A stretch of 64,000 bases of DNA from Rachycentron canadum (GCA_038496675.1 CM076662.1:23161392-23225391); one strand, 5' to 3'. Counted from the stretch's first letter, positions 36,011 through 49,559 are shown. The notes: generated from the sequence alone by a model not told the origin. A program made the numbers and translations.

Positions 36011-36050
36011 GCAGGGGGCAGCAGGGGGCGGCAGGGGGCGGCAGGGGGCG
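36011..36050 (+). promoter_or_regulatory. Four tandem GCAGGGGGCG units, CTCF-like
   Basis: Exact or near-exact 10-bp unit repeated four times, ending GGGGGCGCTGTCACC. Each unit resembles the AGGGGGCGC core of the vertebrate CTCF motif. It lies between the divergent fastk and afg3l2 promoters. Confidence 0.5.
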
Positions 36051-36202
36051 CTGTCACCCGTACAATCATCTGAACCTTCGTGAAGAAGTTAAACATGGCG
36101 GAGCGGTGTGATTACAGAGCAGAAACACTGAACTTGAGTTGTGTTTAAAGACCGTTGTTGTCGTTTTTCTGCCGTAGGTGTCGGTGTTTTACTCGGGTGA
36201 GG

Positions 36203-39200
36203 ATGGCCCACCGCTACCTGCGGCTGTCCGCAGGCTGCAGGAACATGTTCCGGCTGCTGCTGCCCTTCAACGCTCCGGCCAGGCCGGTACGTGGAAAACA
36301 TGCTAATAAGCTAACTGTGCTAACCGGGACAGCGGCCAAAACAAGCTCGACCAGTGACCCCGCTGACCGGCTGACAGACCAACACTGACCCACGGGGTGA
36401 ACGGTGGACCGGTGTAACTCACAGACATGAGCTACATATGTCAGGGCATGTGGATTTACCTGTGTGACGGCTCAGGGCTGATGGCATTGACCTCTGTTAG
36501 TGCTGCAGTCTCTCCTCATTCATCAAAAAATTCACTCACTGTCGAATGTTACTATGATTCAAATGTCACAGCAACATCAGGTGACGATGTGATATGTTCA
36601 GGTGACGATGTGATATGTTCAGGTGACGATGTGACGTGTTCAGGTGACGATGTGACGTGTTCAGGTGACGATGTGACGTGTTCAGGTGACGATGTGACGT
36701 GTTCAGGTGATGTTGTGACGTGTTCAGGTGATGTGTCCCACCATGGCCGGACAGGGAGGGAGTGGGCAGAGCCTGCTGAGTGAGCTGCTGGGAGCCTACA
36801 GGAGAATGAGCTCCAGACCACCCAAAGGTACAGAGCTGTATGTGTGTGTGATTCTGTCTGTCTGTCTGTCTCTATGTCTGTCTCTGTCTCTGTGTGTCTG
36901 TGTTTCAGATCTGGTTTCTGGGTCAGACTCAGGTCTGGGTTCAGTTTCATGATTCATTGTTGAGTTTAATCATTGAAGGCCAATAAGTCCTAAAAAATAA
37001 GTGTTTTTATTTATTTATAAAAATGCCTTTTTATTTCTGTAGGTTTTGAGAAATATTTTCCAGATTCCCAGAAAACTACAAAAAACTCTGAGGCTGAAGC
37101 TGCATCCAAAGGTAGAAACCTGCTGACATATACTAACTTCTACTGTCACACTGTTGTCTCCTGTCATCGTCACAGTCACCTACTGTCACCTATTGTCACC
37201 AACTGTCACTTAGTGTCACTGTCACCTACTGTCATTGTCACTAACTCCCACTGTCACTAACTCTCACTGTCACCTACTGTCACTAACTGTCAGCTACTGT
37301 CATTTACTGCCACTTACTGTCCCTTGTTTGATTCCCAGAAGCCAAACCTGCCAACACTCAGAGAGCCTCGGGGAGTTCAGGAGGTGGAGGAGGAGCAGGG
37401 GGAGGAGGAGGAGGAGGAGGGAAAAGAGGAGGTCGTAAGGAGGAGTCACACTGGTACAGCCGTCTGCAAAAGGTCAGTGTCCAGCTGTTGTCTGACAGAT
37501 GCCGTCTATAGAGGTTACTCAGCTTACCTGTTCTCACCTGGTCAGGCAGGTATGTGCTGTCTGTGGCTCTGACACCAGGTTTTGATGGTTTCAGGGTGAC
37601 ATTCCCTGGGACAATAAAGATTTCTGGATGTACCTCTTGAGCGTAGGAGCGTTCTGCACCACCATCCCTTATTACTTCTTCTTCAGGGATGGAGGGCGAG
37701 AGGTCACCTGGAAAGACTTTGTCAACAACTACCTGTCCAAAGGAGTGGTGAGGAGGAGAACATCTTAAAGTAGACCTGATCTCACCTGCCAGTCCAAAAC
37801 CACCTGTGTTCATGTTGGTTCCTCGTGTGTCTGTTGATCCTGCAGGTAGACCGTTTAGAGGTCATCAACAAGCGCTATGTCAAGGTGGTTTTCTCTACTG
37901 GTAAGACACCAGTGGATGAGGTGAGTCAGAAACTAGCTTTACAAAAGGTCAAACCAGTTTTCAGGATTCAGGACTCAGAAGTCTTCTTATGGAGACCTTT
38001 GTCCAGTTTTCGCTGGATGATGACAGGAAGTTTCTCTTTGTCTCTCAGCAGTACATCTGGTTCAACATTGGCAGTGTGGACACATTTGAGAGGAACCTGG
38101 AGACGGCTCAATACGAGCTGGGCATCGAGGGGGAGAACAAGCTGCCGGTGGTTTACTCCACTGAGAGCGATGGGTGAGGCCCATGTCTCTCAGTGTCACA
38201 CGGTACTGGGTTGAACTTGCAATGTGACTCTGAACTTTATTCTTCCTGTCCAGCACGTTCCTACTGAGCATGCTCCCCACTGTGCTCATCATCGGCTTCC
38301 TGCTGTTAATGTTACGGCGGGGGCCTGCGGGGGCAGGGCGTCCCGGCCGGGGAATGGGTGGATTGTTCAGTGTCAGTGAGACAACAGCAAAGATCCTGAA
38401 AGACGAGATCGACGTAAAGTTTAAAGATGTGGCAGGCTGCGAAGAGGCCAAACTGGAGATCATGGAGTTTGTCAACTTCCTGAAAAACCCTAAACAGTAC
38501 CAGGATCTGGGCGCCAAGATCCCGAAGGTGAGGGGGGGCTTGATCCTCGAGGTGAGGGGGGCAAGACTTCCTCCCTCTGTCAGAAGTCATTGCAGTGACA
38601 ATAGGCCAGACATCAGCCGGATCTTCCCTGGGACCATCTTTTGTTTGTCCGCCATTTGTGTTATTTTGAGTCGAACAGGAAGTACTTAAGTCCAAACTGA
38701 TAGGTGGTTGTGTTTGCAGGGAGCCATCTTGACTGGTCCTCCAGGAACAGGAAAGACGCTCCTGGCCAAAGCGACAGCTGGCGAGGCCAATGTGCCGTTC
38801 ATCACCGTCAACGGCTCCGAGTTCCTGGAGATGTTCGTGGGCGTTGGCCCGGCCAGAGTGAGAACCAGTTCAGAGTCAATGACAGAGCTCACCTGAGTCA
38901 AATGGCTGACTCTTAAAAACTGCTTTCTACTTCCTATGCAGGTGAGAGACCTGTTTGTCATGGCGAGGAAGAACGCTCCCTGCATCCTCTTCATTGACGA
39001 GATAGATGCTGTGGGAAGGAAACGAGGACGAGGAAACTTTGGAGGGCAGAGCGAGCAGGAGAACACGCTGAACCAGCTGCTGGTGGAGATGGATGGTGGG
39101 TGACGGGATTCATGGGAAATATTGGGGGAAGGGGTCCTTCTTCTTCTTCATGATTCAGTGTTTCCTGTAGCTTCAAACCTTTGTGATGACATCATCAGAC

Positions 39201-41392
39201 CTGAGAGCACCTGTCGAACAGAGTCAGTCTGTTCTGAAATAACTTGATTGATAATCAATCAAAGACTGGAACAGGAACCCGGAGGTCTGACTCTTCTCTG
39301 TTTTCTAGGCTTCAATACAGCGACCAACGTTGTGGTTCTGGCAGGAACCAACCGACCGGATATCCTGGACCCGGCTCTCATGAGACCAGGGCGCTTTGAC
39401 AGACAGATCTACATCGGTGAGAATATGAACAGGAAGTGATGTCATGTGACAGATGTTGGGCCTCATGTTGATTGTTTAGTGACATGAGGTCCTGGTTCCT
39501 GGTGGATGCTCAGCTGTCTGTGTCCTGGTCCCTCAGGTCCTCCTGATATCAAAGGTCGAGCCTCCATCTTTAAAGTTCACCTGCGTCCTCTGAAGCTCGA
39601 GGCTGCCATGGACAAAGACGCCCTGGCCAAGAAGATGGCTGCCCTCACACCTGGATTCTCAGGTGACCACGTGGCTCCACATTCAGGTCTCCTTGTTGTC
39701 CTAATCTCGTGGGTTCACTCTCCCTGCTCTCTGTCTGTCAGGTGCTGACATCGCTAACGTTTGTAATGAGGCTGCGCTCATTGCCGCTCGCCACCTCTCA
39801 GATGCCATCAACCAGAAACACTTTGAACAGGCCATTGAAAGGGTCATCGGAGGTGAGACCACACTGGACTGAGACCAGACCAGACTGAGACCGGACTGAG
39901 ACTAGACTAAGACAGAAGTCCCGTTCATGGACTTGGACCACCCAGGAGAAACCAGTATGTGGTCCTGTGTGGTTGTTGTTCTTGAGACTCAGTGAGAACA
40001 TAAACCTGGTCCTGCTGGTCCTGTTTCAGGTCTGGAGAAGAAGACTCAGGTCCTGCAGCCAGAGGAAAAGAAGACAGTGGCCTACCATGAAGCTGGTCAT
40101 GCCGTCGCTGGATGGTTCCTGGAGCATGCTGACCCCCTGCTAAAGGTCTCGCTTACTGTTTAGAAGAAGACCTAACACCTCAGACTGTGAAGTGGGTCCA
40201 CACCTGATCCAAGTCTCTGTCAGTCTGGCTGTGACAGATTGTTCTGTTGTCACCTGTACAGGTGTCCATCATCCCCAGAGGGAAAGGTCTGGGTTATGCT
40301 CAGTACCTGCCCAAGGAGCAGTACCTGTACACCAAGGAGCAACTGCTGGACCGGATGTGTATGACCCTGGGGGGACGGGTCTCTGAGGAGATATTCTTTG
40401 GACGCATCACCACTGGAGCCCAGGATGACCTCCGGAAGGTCACCCAGAGCGCCTATGCACAGGTCAGAGTTCACACAAGTCACAAACATTCTGCCTGACC
40501 TCACTGAAAACTGGTAAAAATTTGATTCTAAAGGTCCACACAGTCTAAAGGTAGATGTTAAAGGTCCATACAGTCTAAAGGTAGATTTCAAAGGTCCATA
40601 CAGTCTAAAGGTAGACCTTCATGTGTTCTTTGATTAAAAAGCAGGTCTAGGTTCTATATTAATACAGTGAAAGTATCAAAGGTCTCCGTCCACAGAGAAA
40701 TGCTCACAGCCTGGATTCAGAAACTCAAGTGGAAGTCCTGGGATTGATATCAATCTGGAACGATGATGGTGATGATGTCAGAGAAAGCAGTGGCAGTCTG
40801 GATGTGTTGTGTTCCCGGTTCAAGTTCCCATCAGTCTGCTCTGGTTCTGTGTTCTGTAGATCGTTCAATTTGGGATGAATGCGAAGGTGGGGCAGGTTTC
40901 CTTCGATCTGCCCCGGCAGGGTGAGATGGTCCTGGAGAAACCATACAGCGAAGCTACAGCTCGTCTCATCGACACCGAGGTCAGGACACTCATCAGCGAG
41001 GCGTACCAGAGAACACAGCAGCTGCTGAGCAATAAGAGAGCCGAGGTTGAGAAGGTACCCACACTCACCAGTCTGTTCCAGATTTTCTAGATCTTTGAAC
41101 CACCTTAACACAGATCTAACCCTGTCGTCCATGTTTATCTGGTGTTCTCCAGGTGGCTCTACGGCTCCTGGAGAAGGAGGTTCTGGATAAGAGTGACATG
41201 GTGGAGCTGCTGGGGAAACGTCCATTTGCAGAGAAGTCAACGTATGAGGAGTTTGTGGAGGGAACCGGAGGCGAGGATGAGGACACAACATTGCCGGAGG
41301 GTCTCAAAGACTGGAACCAGGAGAGGAAGGACAGGGAGGAGAGCCAGGACGAGCAGGTGGCCCGGCAGATCTCTGGAGGAATGCCCTTTTAG
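36203..41392 (+). CDS. afg3l2: AFG3-like protein 2, m-AAA protease subunit
   Basis: ATP-dependent zinc metalloprotease of the mitochondrial inner membrane, active as homohexamer or with paraplegin. Seventeen exons join in phase: 36203-36286, 36728-36827, 37043-37111, 37339-37472, 37595-37747, 37846-37920, 38049-38173, 38254-38527, 38720-38857, 38942-39095, 39309-39416, 39537-39662, 39742-39852, 40030-40145, 40262-40462, 40860-41054 and 41153-41392; 800 residues (human 797). The start MAHRYLRL matches human. A Gly-rich stretch precedes the first membrane segment, and a second (LLSMLPTVLIIGFLLLML) precedes the AAA domain. Walker A GPPGTGKT is at 344-351; Walker B is ILFIDEID. The second region of homology reads RPGRFDR. 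Zinc site HEAGH is at 570-574. DEIDVKFKDVAGCEEAK and LPRQGEMVLEKPY favour AFG3L2 over AFG3L1. Confidence 0.95.
36576..36735 (+). repeat. afg3l2: 21-bp tandem repeat (8 units) carrying repeated 3' splice sites
   Basis: Unit TGTTCAGGTGACGATGTGAC(G). Each copy has a TTCAG (ATCAG in the first) followed by GTGA, with CAG ends at 36580, 36601, 36622, 36643, 36664, 36685, 36706 and 36727. The last is the acceptor of afg3l2 exon 2. Most upstream copies would place an in-frame TGA (GTG ACG ATG TGA) in the mRNA. Confidence 0.9.
37140..37330. repeat. CACCTACTGTCACTAACTGT repeat in afg3l2 intron 3
   Basis: Imperfect 6- to 14-bp units of ACTGTCAC/ACTCTCAC and CACCTACTGT. Confidence 0.8.
40530..40617. repeat. 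Three tandem ~27-bp units in afg3l2 intron 15
   Basis: AAAGGTCCACACAGTCTAAA-type units followed by GGTAGAT occur three times in a row. Confidence 0.8.
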
Positions 41393-42840
41393 AACCCTCT
41401 GATAGACCTAGTCATCTGGATCACAAACATGCAAGAGGTCTAGAACCTTGTAGAGCCTTCACCCTGTAACGTTCCTCAATATTATGTTGGTTCTACCATC
41501 AACTTAAGTTATGACCCAACCCTCTCACACATCTAGAACCTGGTTAATGTGGAGTCCCGTAGTCCCCTTGTGTCCATCTGTGAAGTCCTGAGGACTACAT
41601 CAACACCCAGAACTCAAGAGAGCCCACTCTTTGAGGTTCTGCTCTAAAGACCAACTCTTGACCCTGTAAACCTCAACCTCTTAGACTCACCCCTCTCAAG
41701 CATTCTCATCATTGTTCTAGAACCTTCACCTTGTGCAACCACTTCACAGAAGAACCCTTTTCTGTGCTGTGGCTCTAAAGTTTCACTATACAGAGAACTG
41801 CTCTCTACTCCAGAGGCCTTATTCTTCACTCTGCAGGACTCTGACACACAGGCCTGGGAAACCCCCATCTCCATCTCCTATAGAACCTTCCCTCTGACTG
41901 CTGTTGCTTCTAGTTCTAGACGAGTTCTGTTCCAACACCAAACCCAAAAGACGCAAAAGTTCTGAAGCATGGTATTAGGTCAATAACAACAAACACACTC
42001 CACCAATGTTCTGCAAATGCAGTTATTCAAAACAGATGTGTCCGTCTTAGATGAAAACCATCTCTGACAAAGAACTGTTCTTTGGACAGAACCTCCCCTG
42101 CTGGAGGAGCCTTGTTCCATCACAAGGTTTCTAGATCATTGACAACGATCACACATTTGGAGAAGGTTCTCCGTCTGTTTGGACTGAAGCTCCAGAACAA
42201 TTCTGATGTAGAATCCTCAAGCATTTAGTCCCCACAAACGTACGTTCCCTGAATGTTCTACAGTCTGAAACAACAGATCTGTTCCTGTAAAGAACCCTTT
42301 GAAACTAATTAACAACTACTGGATGGGATTGGTAACATTTGGTCTGAAGCAGGTTCTAGACACCACACACAAACTCCTGTACAACTGTATTAAAATGTTT
42401 CTGTAAAGGTAGAACATCTGTTTCAGGTTCTCAATCCAGATTCTGCAGAGCCTGATTCCTGGTCTCTGGCTGGTGACAAACACAAGGGAACAAATTAGGA
42501 ACCCTGAGTTCTTCATAGAACCCTGAGGTCTCGTAGAACAACCTGATGGTCGAAAAGAATGAAACTAACTCATCAGTTATTGATCCTGAAAATATTGAAG
42601 TTCTCTTTGAGGTGAGTGTAGCCAATGTTCTAGAGACTCTTTGGTTTCTTTAAAGAGAACGCTCCATCTTCATCATCGTCAATGTCATCGTCAGGCTTTG
42701 ATCCTGTGTCAACAGTAAAGAGCTGCAGTTTGTGCTGATCAAATATGAATTAGTTATTGATCAGTTGTCATTAATGTGCTGTGGAAACCTGCAGCTGAGT
42801 GTCTGTATGATGTGAAATTATAATAACATATAAATGTTTT

Positions 42841-42846
42841 AATAAA
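42841..42846 (+). terminator. afg3l2: Poly(A) signal of afg3l2
   Basis: AATAAA about 1.45 kb past the stop at 41390-41392. The 3' UTR between them has no competing exon and repeatedly contains GTTCTAGA-like words. Confidence 0.55.
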
Positions 42847-42869
42847 GACAGACACTGTCAGCCACTTTA

Positions 42870-43600
42870 GTAATCAGTAGTCAATCTATCAGTAATTGAT
42901 CAATCATTAGAGGCTTTAACAGACACTTTCTCCTCAGTGGAGGTTTTATTAGAACTAATAATGATGGTGTTTCATTGACCTTTGACCTCAGACATGCTCA
43001 GTCATGTGGGCACTAACTTTCACCTTCAGACATCAGACACTGAACAAAAACAAACTGGGAATAAAACACATAATCAACTGTACAATATCTTATCTAATAC
43101 ATGCATTTTACATATGTATGTATTTATTCATGAAAAAATTATTTAGTTTTAGGAGCAAAATATCCCAATAAGATCAGACTGATCATGATGACATTTATGC
43201 CTGAAGACAAACTACACAATGATAAATTAAAATAAAATCAATAATGAATAAATTGTTACTGATTAAATGTAAACATTTCTCCCTAAATCATATTAATTGG
43301 TAGAAATATAAACATTTGAAATTAATAAAAAAAAGCCTTTGAACAGATTTATATCTGATATGATTAACAGAGATTGAGTTTAATTTAAAAAGAAAAAAAC
43401 TTTATTGATATTTAAACTTTATTTCCTTAACGGTCCATTCATTAATAATTTAATATAATGATCATTTTTATGAAGGTAATGACGTCACTTGTAGTTTCAC
43501 CGACTCTTAACAGTCCCCACGGGTCTTTTACTTTGAAAGCGGGCTGGGGGAAAGTGACGTCAGATAGCCGCGGTGTTTCCGCTGCTCAAACAGACTCAAA
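42870..43600. other. AT-rich intergenic stretch between afg3l2 and puf60
   Basis: No exon or motif recognised. The right end (from about 43500) passes into the CpG-rich puf60 promoter. Confidence 0.4.
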
Positions 43601-43658
43601 TATCAGAATTATTGAATATTGACTCGGATCAAAGAGGAGCGCGCGGCAGCTGGACTGT

Positions 43659-46600
43659 ATGGCGGCGGTGGTTTCTGCGGTAAGTCTGTTCACTTCCTGT
43701 TCGTCTGCTCTGGGAGCTAAGATAACACAGGCTAATGCTAACCGGACGAACCGGACTGACGTGAATCACAATCAGTTATCGTTAAAGCACAAACCCTCAG
43801 TATGGAATCGAAACACCCGATTGGCTGATCAGGTCTGTAGTGTTTCCGTTACAACAGATCGATAAACGCAGCATAGGGAGAGGAGCTAAGCTAAGATAGA
43901 GACGGGACTGATAGTGGATGCTAAGCTAACTGTACCGGAGACCGTCTGCAGCTGAACAGCTGGACAGGTGACTCCGAGACCGTCATACTGATGATCAGTG
44001 ATCAATACACAGAGATCGGAAACCGATACCTAAGCTAATGTTTTTACCTCGTGACGTCACAGGTGACCGAGGTGACGTCACACAGACCAAGCGATAGAGA
44101 TATTGATTCAGTCATTGTACTGAAGTTAAAATCTGAGGTACTTGTACTTCTGGAGTATTTTATTTTCAGGATACTTAAGACTTGTACTACAGTGTATATG
44201 ACTTCTCTGACTGCATATTAACAGCTCATTTTTTTCCACCAAACCTCAAAGAGAAATTGTCCAAATTTATTATTTTATTTTTAGTTTTCTATCTACTGGC
44301 TGAAACTGTTAGAGAAAATCCACAAGGCATTTAATAAGCACCTGATGCCACCTGTTGTCAATACACCACACATCTCTAAACGACACATTTGTATTGTAAT
44401 TTAACTCTGGCGTCTACAGTTCATGTATTGCCATGGAAACAGAGATACTGTGTGACACTTTCAGCTTCCATACTGTACCTGCTGTGACACAGGGTGTGTT
44501 TGTTTTCTTCACCTTTGGGTGGTGATAACAGGGAGGGCCAGCTCTCATCATGGAGAATGGACAGGGCACCACCACCAAGCTGGGCCTGCCGCCGCTTACG
44601 CCCCGCCAGCAGGAGGCGCTGCAGAAAGTATGTGTGTGTGTGTGTGCACACTAATACACACACCTGTCTGATGTTTCACAATAAAAGTACTGAAGGCTCC
44701 TAGACTGAAGAAAGCATGACATGCTCTTATTGTGAAATAACTAACTAGGACTTTTATTGTGTTTGGCTCTTCCTGTAGGCAAAGAAATATGCCATGGAGC
44801 AAAGCATCAAAAGTGTTCTGGTCAAACAGACTCTAGCTCAGCAGCAGCAGCTCACCAGCCTGCAGGTAACAATACCACCTGTGTGCCCAGGCGTTGTTCA
44901 GCTGTGGTCAGGTTGCACCTCTGTGCAGATGTTTCATTTCTTTTGTCAATGAGGATCCAGACATGGGTGGTATTCTGATTTTTTTCCATGATGCTCCTCG
45001 ATCTGATGGCCTCTGTCTCTGTCTCAGATGGCATCTCTGACGATGGGTTTAGGAGACGCTCTCTCTCCTCTGCAGTCGGTAAGTGAAGCCCTGTCCCTCA
45101 TTGTGGTCTCAGCTGTACAAACCCTTTAATATGGTTGTGACGATGCTGATGGCTCTCCTCTGCTCAGGTGGCAGCGCAGCGTCAGAGGGCTCTGGCCATC
45201 ATGTGTCGAGTCTACGTGGGGTCCATCTACTACGAGCTGGGGGAGGACACCATCAGACAGGCCTTCGCCCCGTTTGGACCAATCAAAAGCATTGACATGT
45301 CCTGGGACTCTGTCACCATGAAACACAAGGTCACACATTGACACAGAGCTGCTCACGGGGTGGTGGTGGTGGGGTGGGGGTGAGGGGGTGGCCGACCCGA
45401 CCCGGCCCGACCCTTTTGTGACCCTGTGTGCTCCTCTGCAGGGCTTTGCCTTCGTAGAGTATGAGATGCCTGAGGCGGCTCAACTCGCTCTGGAACAGAT
45501 GAACTCTGTCGTCCTGGGAGGCAGGAACATCAAGGTGAGACTGGTTCTATCCTGGCAAGCCACACTAGACCAGTACAGACACCATCATACCGGTTCTGTA
45601 CTGGTCTGTACTGGGGGACCAGTTACGCATGGTCATGTCTCAATCTTGAGGTCTGTGTTTTCCCTATTCGTGCTCTGGCAGGTTGGGAGGCCCAGTAACA
45701 TTGGTCAGGCTCAGCCGATCATCGACCAGCTGGCGGAGGAGGCACGCGCCTTCAACAGGATCTACGTGGCGTCAGTCCACCCTGACCTCTCTGACGATGA
45801 CATCAAGAGCGTCTTCGAGGCCTTTGGGAAGATCAAGTCCTGCATGTTGGCCCGGGAGCCCACTACAGGCCGCCACAAGGGCTACGGCTTCATCGGTGAG
45901 TGGAAGCCAAGTTGCCATGGGGTGGATGGGGGGTGGGGGTGAAGTCCTGAGACCTGTTCTGGTCTGATGGTCTTGTATCTGACTTGTGGTCCTGGTCTCA
46001 GAGTATGACAAGGCTCAGTCTGCTCAGGACGCTGTGGCTTCCATGAACCTGTTTGACCTGGGTGGTCAGTATCTGCGGGTGGGGAAGGCTGTCACTCCAC
46101 CCATGCCCCTCCTGACACCCACAACGCCCGGAGGGCTCCCTGCTGCTGCTGCTGTGGCTGCCGCCGCGGCTACCGCCAAGATCAGTGCTCAGGTACAGTA
46201 TGAGGCTCCGCCCCCCCAAACTGAGAGAGTGGGACAGTGAGAGTGTATTTTGTGCAGTGTGTATCTATGTTGTGCAGCATATTGTGCATGTTGTGTACCT
46301 GTACTGATGTGTGTGTGTGGTGCGTTCAGGAGGCGGTGGGAGCATCGGTCCTTGGCGCTCTGGCCGGACCAGCACTCCTCTCTCAGCAGCTGGGAGGACT
46401 CCCTCCGGCCGTCATGGCTGCCCAGGCTCCAGGCGTCATCACAGGTAGGAACACCGGTAGCCCCGCCCACCCCATGTTCACAAGGACATCCTGCTGTCCA
46501 ATCATAGTCCAGGTTACCTGTCTGAGGTATCAGTGTGTAGCAAATCAGTCAGTAACACACACCTATAGACTGTCACCTGTTCTCCCCGCCCCCACCCACC

Positions 46601-48294
46601 TGAGGACAGAGGACACAGCCGTCACATTAAGATCAGCTTCCTGTGAGCCATTTAAAGCAGCTCTGTTGATGTTGCGAGTGAGTTTTAATTCCATGTCACT
46701 CTGTGATCGTGAAGCTTCAGCAGATGTTTTCTGTTCAGGACAGATGTTCATCCTCACACTTGTTTTACTTTGTTAACATCAGGTGTCATGTTAATAAAAT
46801 AAATAAACAACAACAAGGTGATACACCAATGCACCAATCTGACTGGTTTGATGACCAAAGTCGTTGTCCCAGTTATTGTTTGTGTTTTTTGTCAGAGGCG
46901 TCTCCACTAATAAATTTTCTTTTATTGTCTTCTCTCTTTCTCTCTGTTTCTTCTCCTCCCCCCTCTCTCGATCCCCAACATTTACACCCACAGTGACCTC
47001 TTAACCCCTCTCCTTTGCTGCACACTGACCAACCAAGTGAAGAGGACTGTTTCTAGCCCCTCCCCTTAAACGTAGCCCCTCATTCCTATTGATGAGTGAG
47101 CATCAGATCCCATGTGATTTGTGAAGTTTCAGTGATGTTGAACAGCAGGGGGGGGGGGACCTTCAGCAGCTGAGAGTCAGAGGGCGGAGACACAGCTTCA
47201 CAGGCTGTGGGTGCACTTGTTTGTTGCACTGTTAGGTGCTGACATACCACAGGCAGGTGGAGTTTAATTTATTGCTACTGTACGAACAATGAGCAATTTA
47301 TTGCTGATAGAAAACAGAAAACTACAGTCAGTTTTAGCAATTCAGTTTAACTCCACGCCATGAGTAGGGAGGTGCAGGTGTAGTAAACTGGTGCACACAC
47401 AGTACATTCTGGTTGGTAGACGCCAGGGGTCTGTCCCAGTCCAGTTGAGAAGCTGGGGTGGCTCCTGCAGCCACATTGGCACCATCCATCTGACCATCTT
47501 GTCCTTCCCGCTTCCAATCTGTTTCAGGGGTGACCCCAGCTCGACCCGGCCTGCCTCAGGTGGGTTTGGTGAACCCGGTGCTGGTCACACCTCCAACACC
47601 GACAGCCTCTTTAGGCTCTGAGGTGAAGAGGAAGGAGGAGGAGGAGCATCAGCAGGATGGAGCCATGGAGCCTCTCAGTGAGCAGGAGCACATGAGCATT
47701 AGTGGCAGCAGCGCCAGGCACATGGTGATGAGGAAACTGCTCCGCAAGCAGGAGGTAGGTTCTTAAATCAGTCAAGGAGCAAGACACTCACAGCTGAACT
47801 TGACTCATCCTGACCTGAGATGGTTGATCCTGACTCGATGTTTCTATCTAACGTTAATGACAATAGCTCCTAAAAACTAAGTCATTGAAGAAGGATGTAG
47901 ATGTGATGGTAATAAGTGAACTAGAGCAGTGAAGTGAACCCAGCACATATTAATGCATCTCAGTAACATGGTTGTTCTAACACTCCCCAATCAGTCAACT
48001 GTCATGGTCCTGAGGAACATGGTCGGGCCTGATGACATTGATGATGACCTGGAGGGAGAGGTCACTGAGGAATGCGGGAAGTTTGGCCAGGTGAAGCGTG
48101 TCATCATCTATCAGGAGCGGCAGGGCGAGGAGGACGATGCAGATGTCATTGTGAAAATCTTCGTAGAGTTTTCAGAAGTGGCCGAGATGAACCAAGCCAT
48201 CCAGGCACTCAACCACCGCTGGTTCGGAGGGCGGAAGGTGGTGGCTGAGGTGTACGACCAGGAACGCTTTGAGAATAGCGACCTGTCGGCGTAG
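43659..48294 (+). CDS. puf60: PUF60, poly(U)-binding splicing factor
   Basis: Nuclear splicing factor that binds U-rich tracts near 3' splice sites with U2AF; it also acts as the FIR transcription repressor. Eleven exons join in phase: 43659-43679, 44532-44627, 44779-44865, 45028-45078, 45168-45329, 45442-45534, 45682-45895, 46002-46192, 46330-46444, 47528-47754 and 47995-48294; 518 residues. RRM1 begins near residue 98 (RNP2 VYVGSI, RNP1 KGFAFVEY). RRM2 has IYVASV and KGYGFIEY. An Ala/Pro-rich linker (AAAAVAAAAATAKISAQ) leads to the C-terminal U2AF-homology motif (STVMVLRNMVGPDDID) ending YDQERFENSDLSA. The N-terminus, MAAVVSAGGPALIMENGQ, is shorter than in the longest human isoform. Teleosts often keep two puf60 copies; which one this is cannot be told here. 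Confidence 0.96.
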
Positions 48295-49417
48295 AACACA
48301 CAGACACACACTCAACTTAGAGTAGAGGCCCCTTTCTCACCTGTCAGAATTTTTTATTGGTGTTTGTCTTCGGATGAACATTTCCTCTTTCTAAAGATTT
48401 AAAGGACCAGACGGCTGTTTGTCACATTTCAACTACAAATCACAAACATTTTCTTTCTTGCTTATCATTTTCCAAATCAACTGATTCAGATTGACTGTTT
48501 CCTCCTGACAGCTGCTAGTTTCGGTTCATTTTAGAGCTGAATCATTAGATAATCAACAGAAAATCAATTAATAGTTAATAATTAACTATTTTTCTGTTTG
48601 GTTAAAGTTTCCAGTTTTTATCTATTTGCTGTCAGAAAACTGAATCCGGATTTTCTACTGTCCGAAAGAACACTGTTTTGTTCTTTGACAAAAAAGAAAT
48701 ATCTGAGTTCAGTTGACGTTTGTTTTAACTGAAGTTTTGAACGGACCTGAACGAGCCAGGACTACGTTTGAAACTTCCTGTTCCTGCTGTAGACGTCAGG
48801 TTCAGACTAACGTTGTGTTGAGGTGTTTGTTCATCAACTGTTTGAACAATGAAAACACAATCAGCTGATTAATGACCTGGTTCTGATGTGTTTAGTGACC
48901 TCACAGTAAAGCTGCGGTGAATCATCATCAAGGACGCTTTTAACTATTTTTGACAAGTGAGGCTGAACAATGAGTTAACGATTAGTTAATCGAGAAAATG
49001 ATCATTGAAATATTAGTTTCAGGTCTCTGGTAGAAACTGTTCTCAGCTGGAACTGGTCTGATCTGGTCTTCCCGGGGAGGTTTAAAGACTCTTGTTGTTG
49101 TTTTCAGGGACACTCTGAGTTTTGTGAAATGATGAGCAGGTTGGAAACACATTGGAGCTGAGACATGAGCTGGGCTGTGGTCCAGACAGCAGAAACATCT
49201 GGATGTTTGTCCTTTGACTGATGTTCCTGAAGGCAACACACTGTCACAGACCAAAGTCAATCCAGCTTGGAGGGTTTGTGCTTGTTGAAGTCTGGCAGGT
49301 TGTGGTGAGGTTCCCTGAACGTTGTCGGAGCGTTTGGACGTGGACTCTCCTCAGAACAGGAAGAGGCTTCAGAGATTGATGTTGCATCGATGATGTGATC
49401 TAAAATATGTGAATAAA
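48295..49417 (+). other. puf60: puf60 3' UTR with poly(A) signal
   Basis: No further exon. AATAAA at 49412-49417 is followed by T-rich sequence, and a second AATAAA lies near 49532. Confidence 0.5.
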
Positions 49418-49559
49418 ACTTTTTTTTTTCTTCGTTTTTTACAACAAATGTTTTTTTTTTTTTTTGCTGTTTTCTTCATGGGAAGGTGCCATTTGATTGG
49501 CTGTAAGTTTTAATACAAAAAGTCCATTTCATAATAAAAGAACGTATAAAAAGCTTCTG

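Noticed and set aside
38312..38695. Minus-strand frames opposite afg3l2 exon 8
   Set aside because: Antisense shadow; the plus strand has an unambiguous AAA protease exon.
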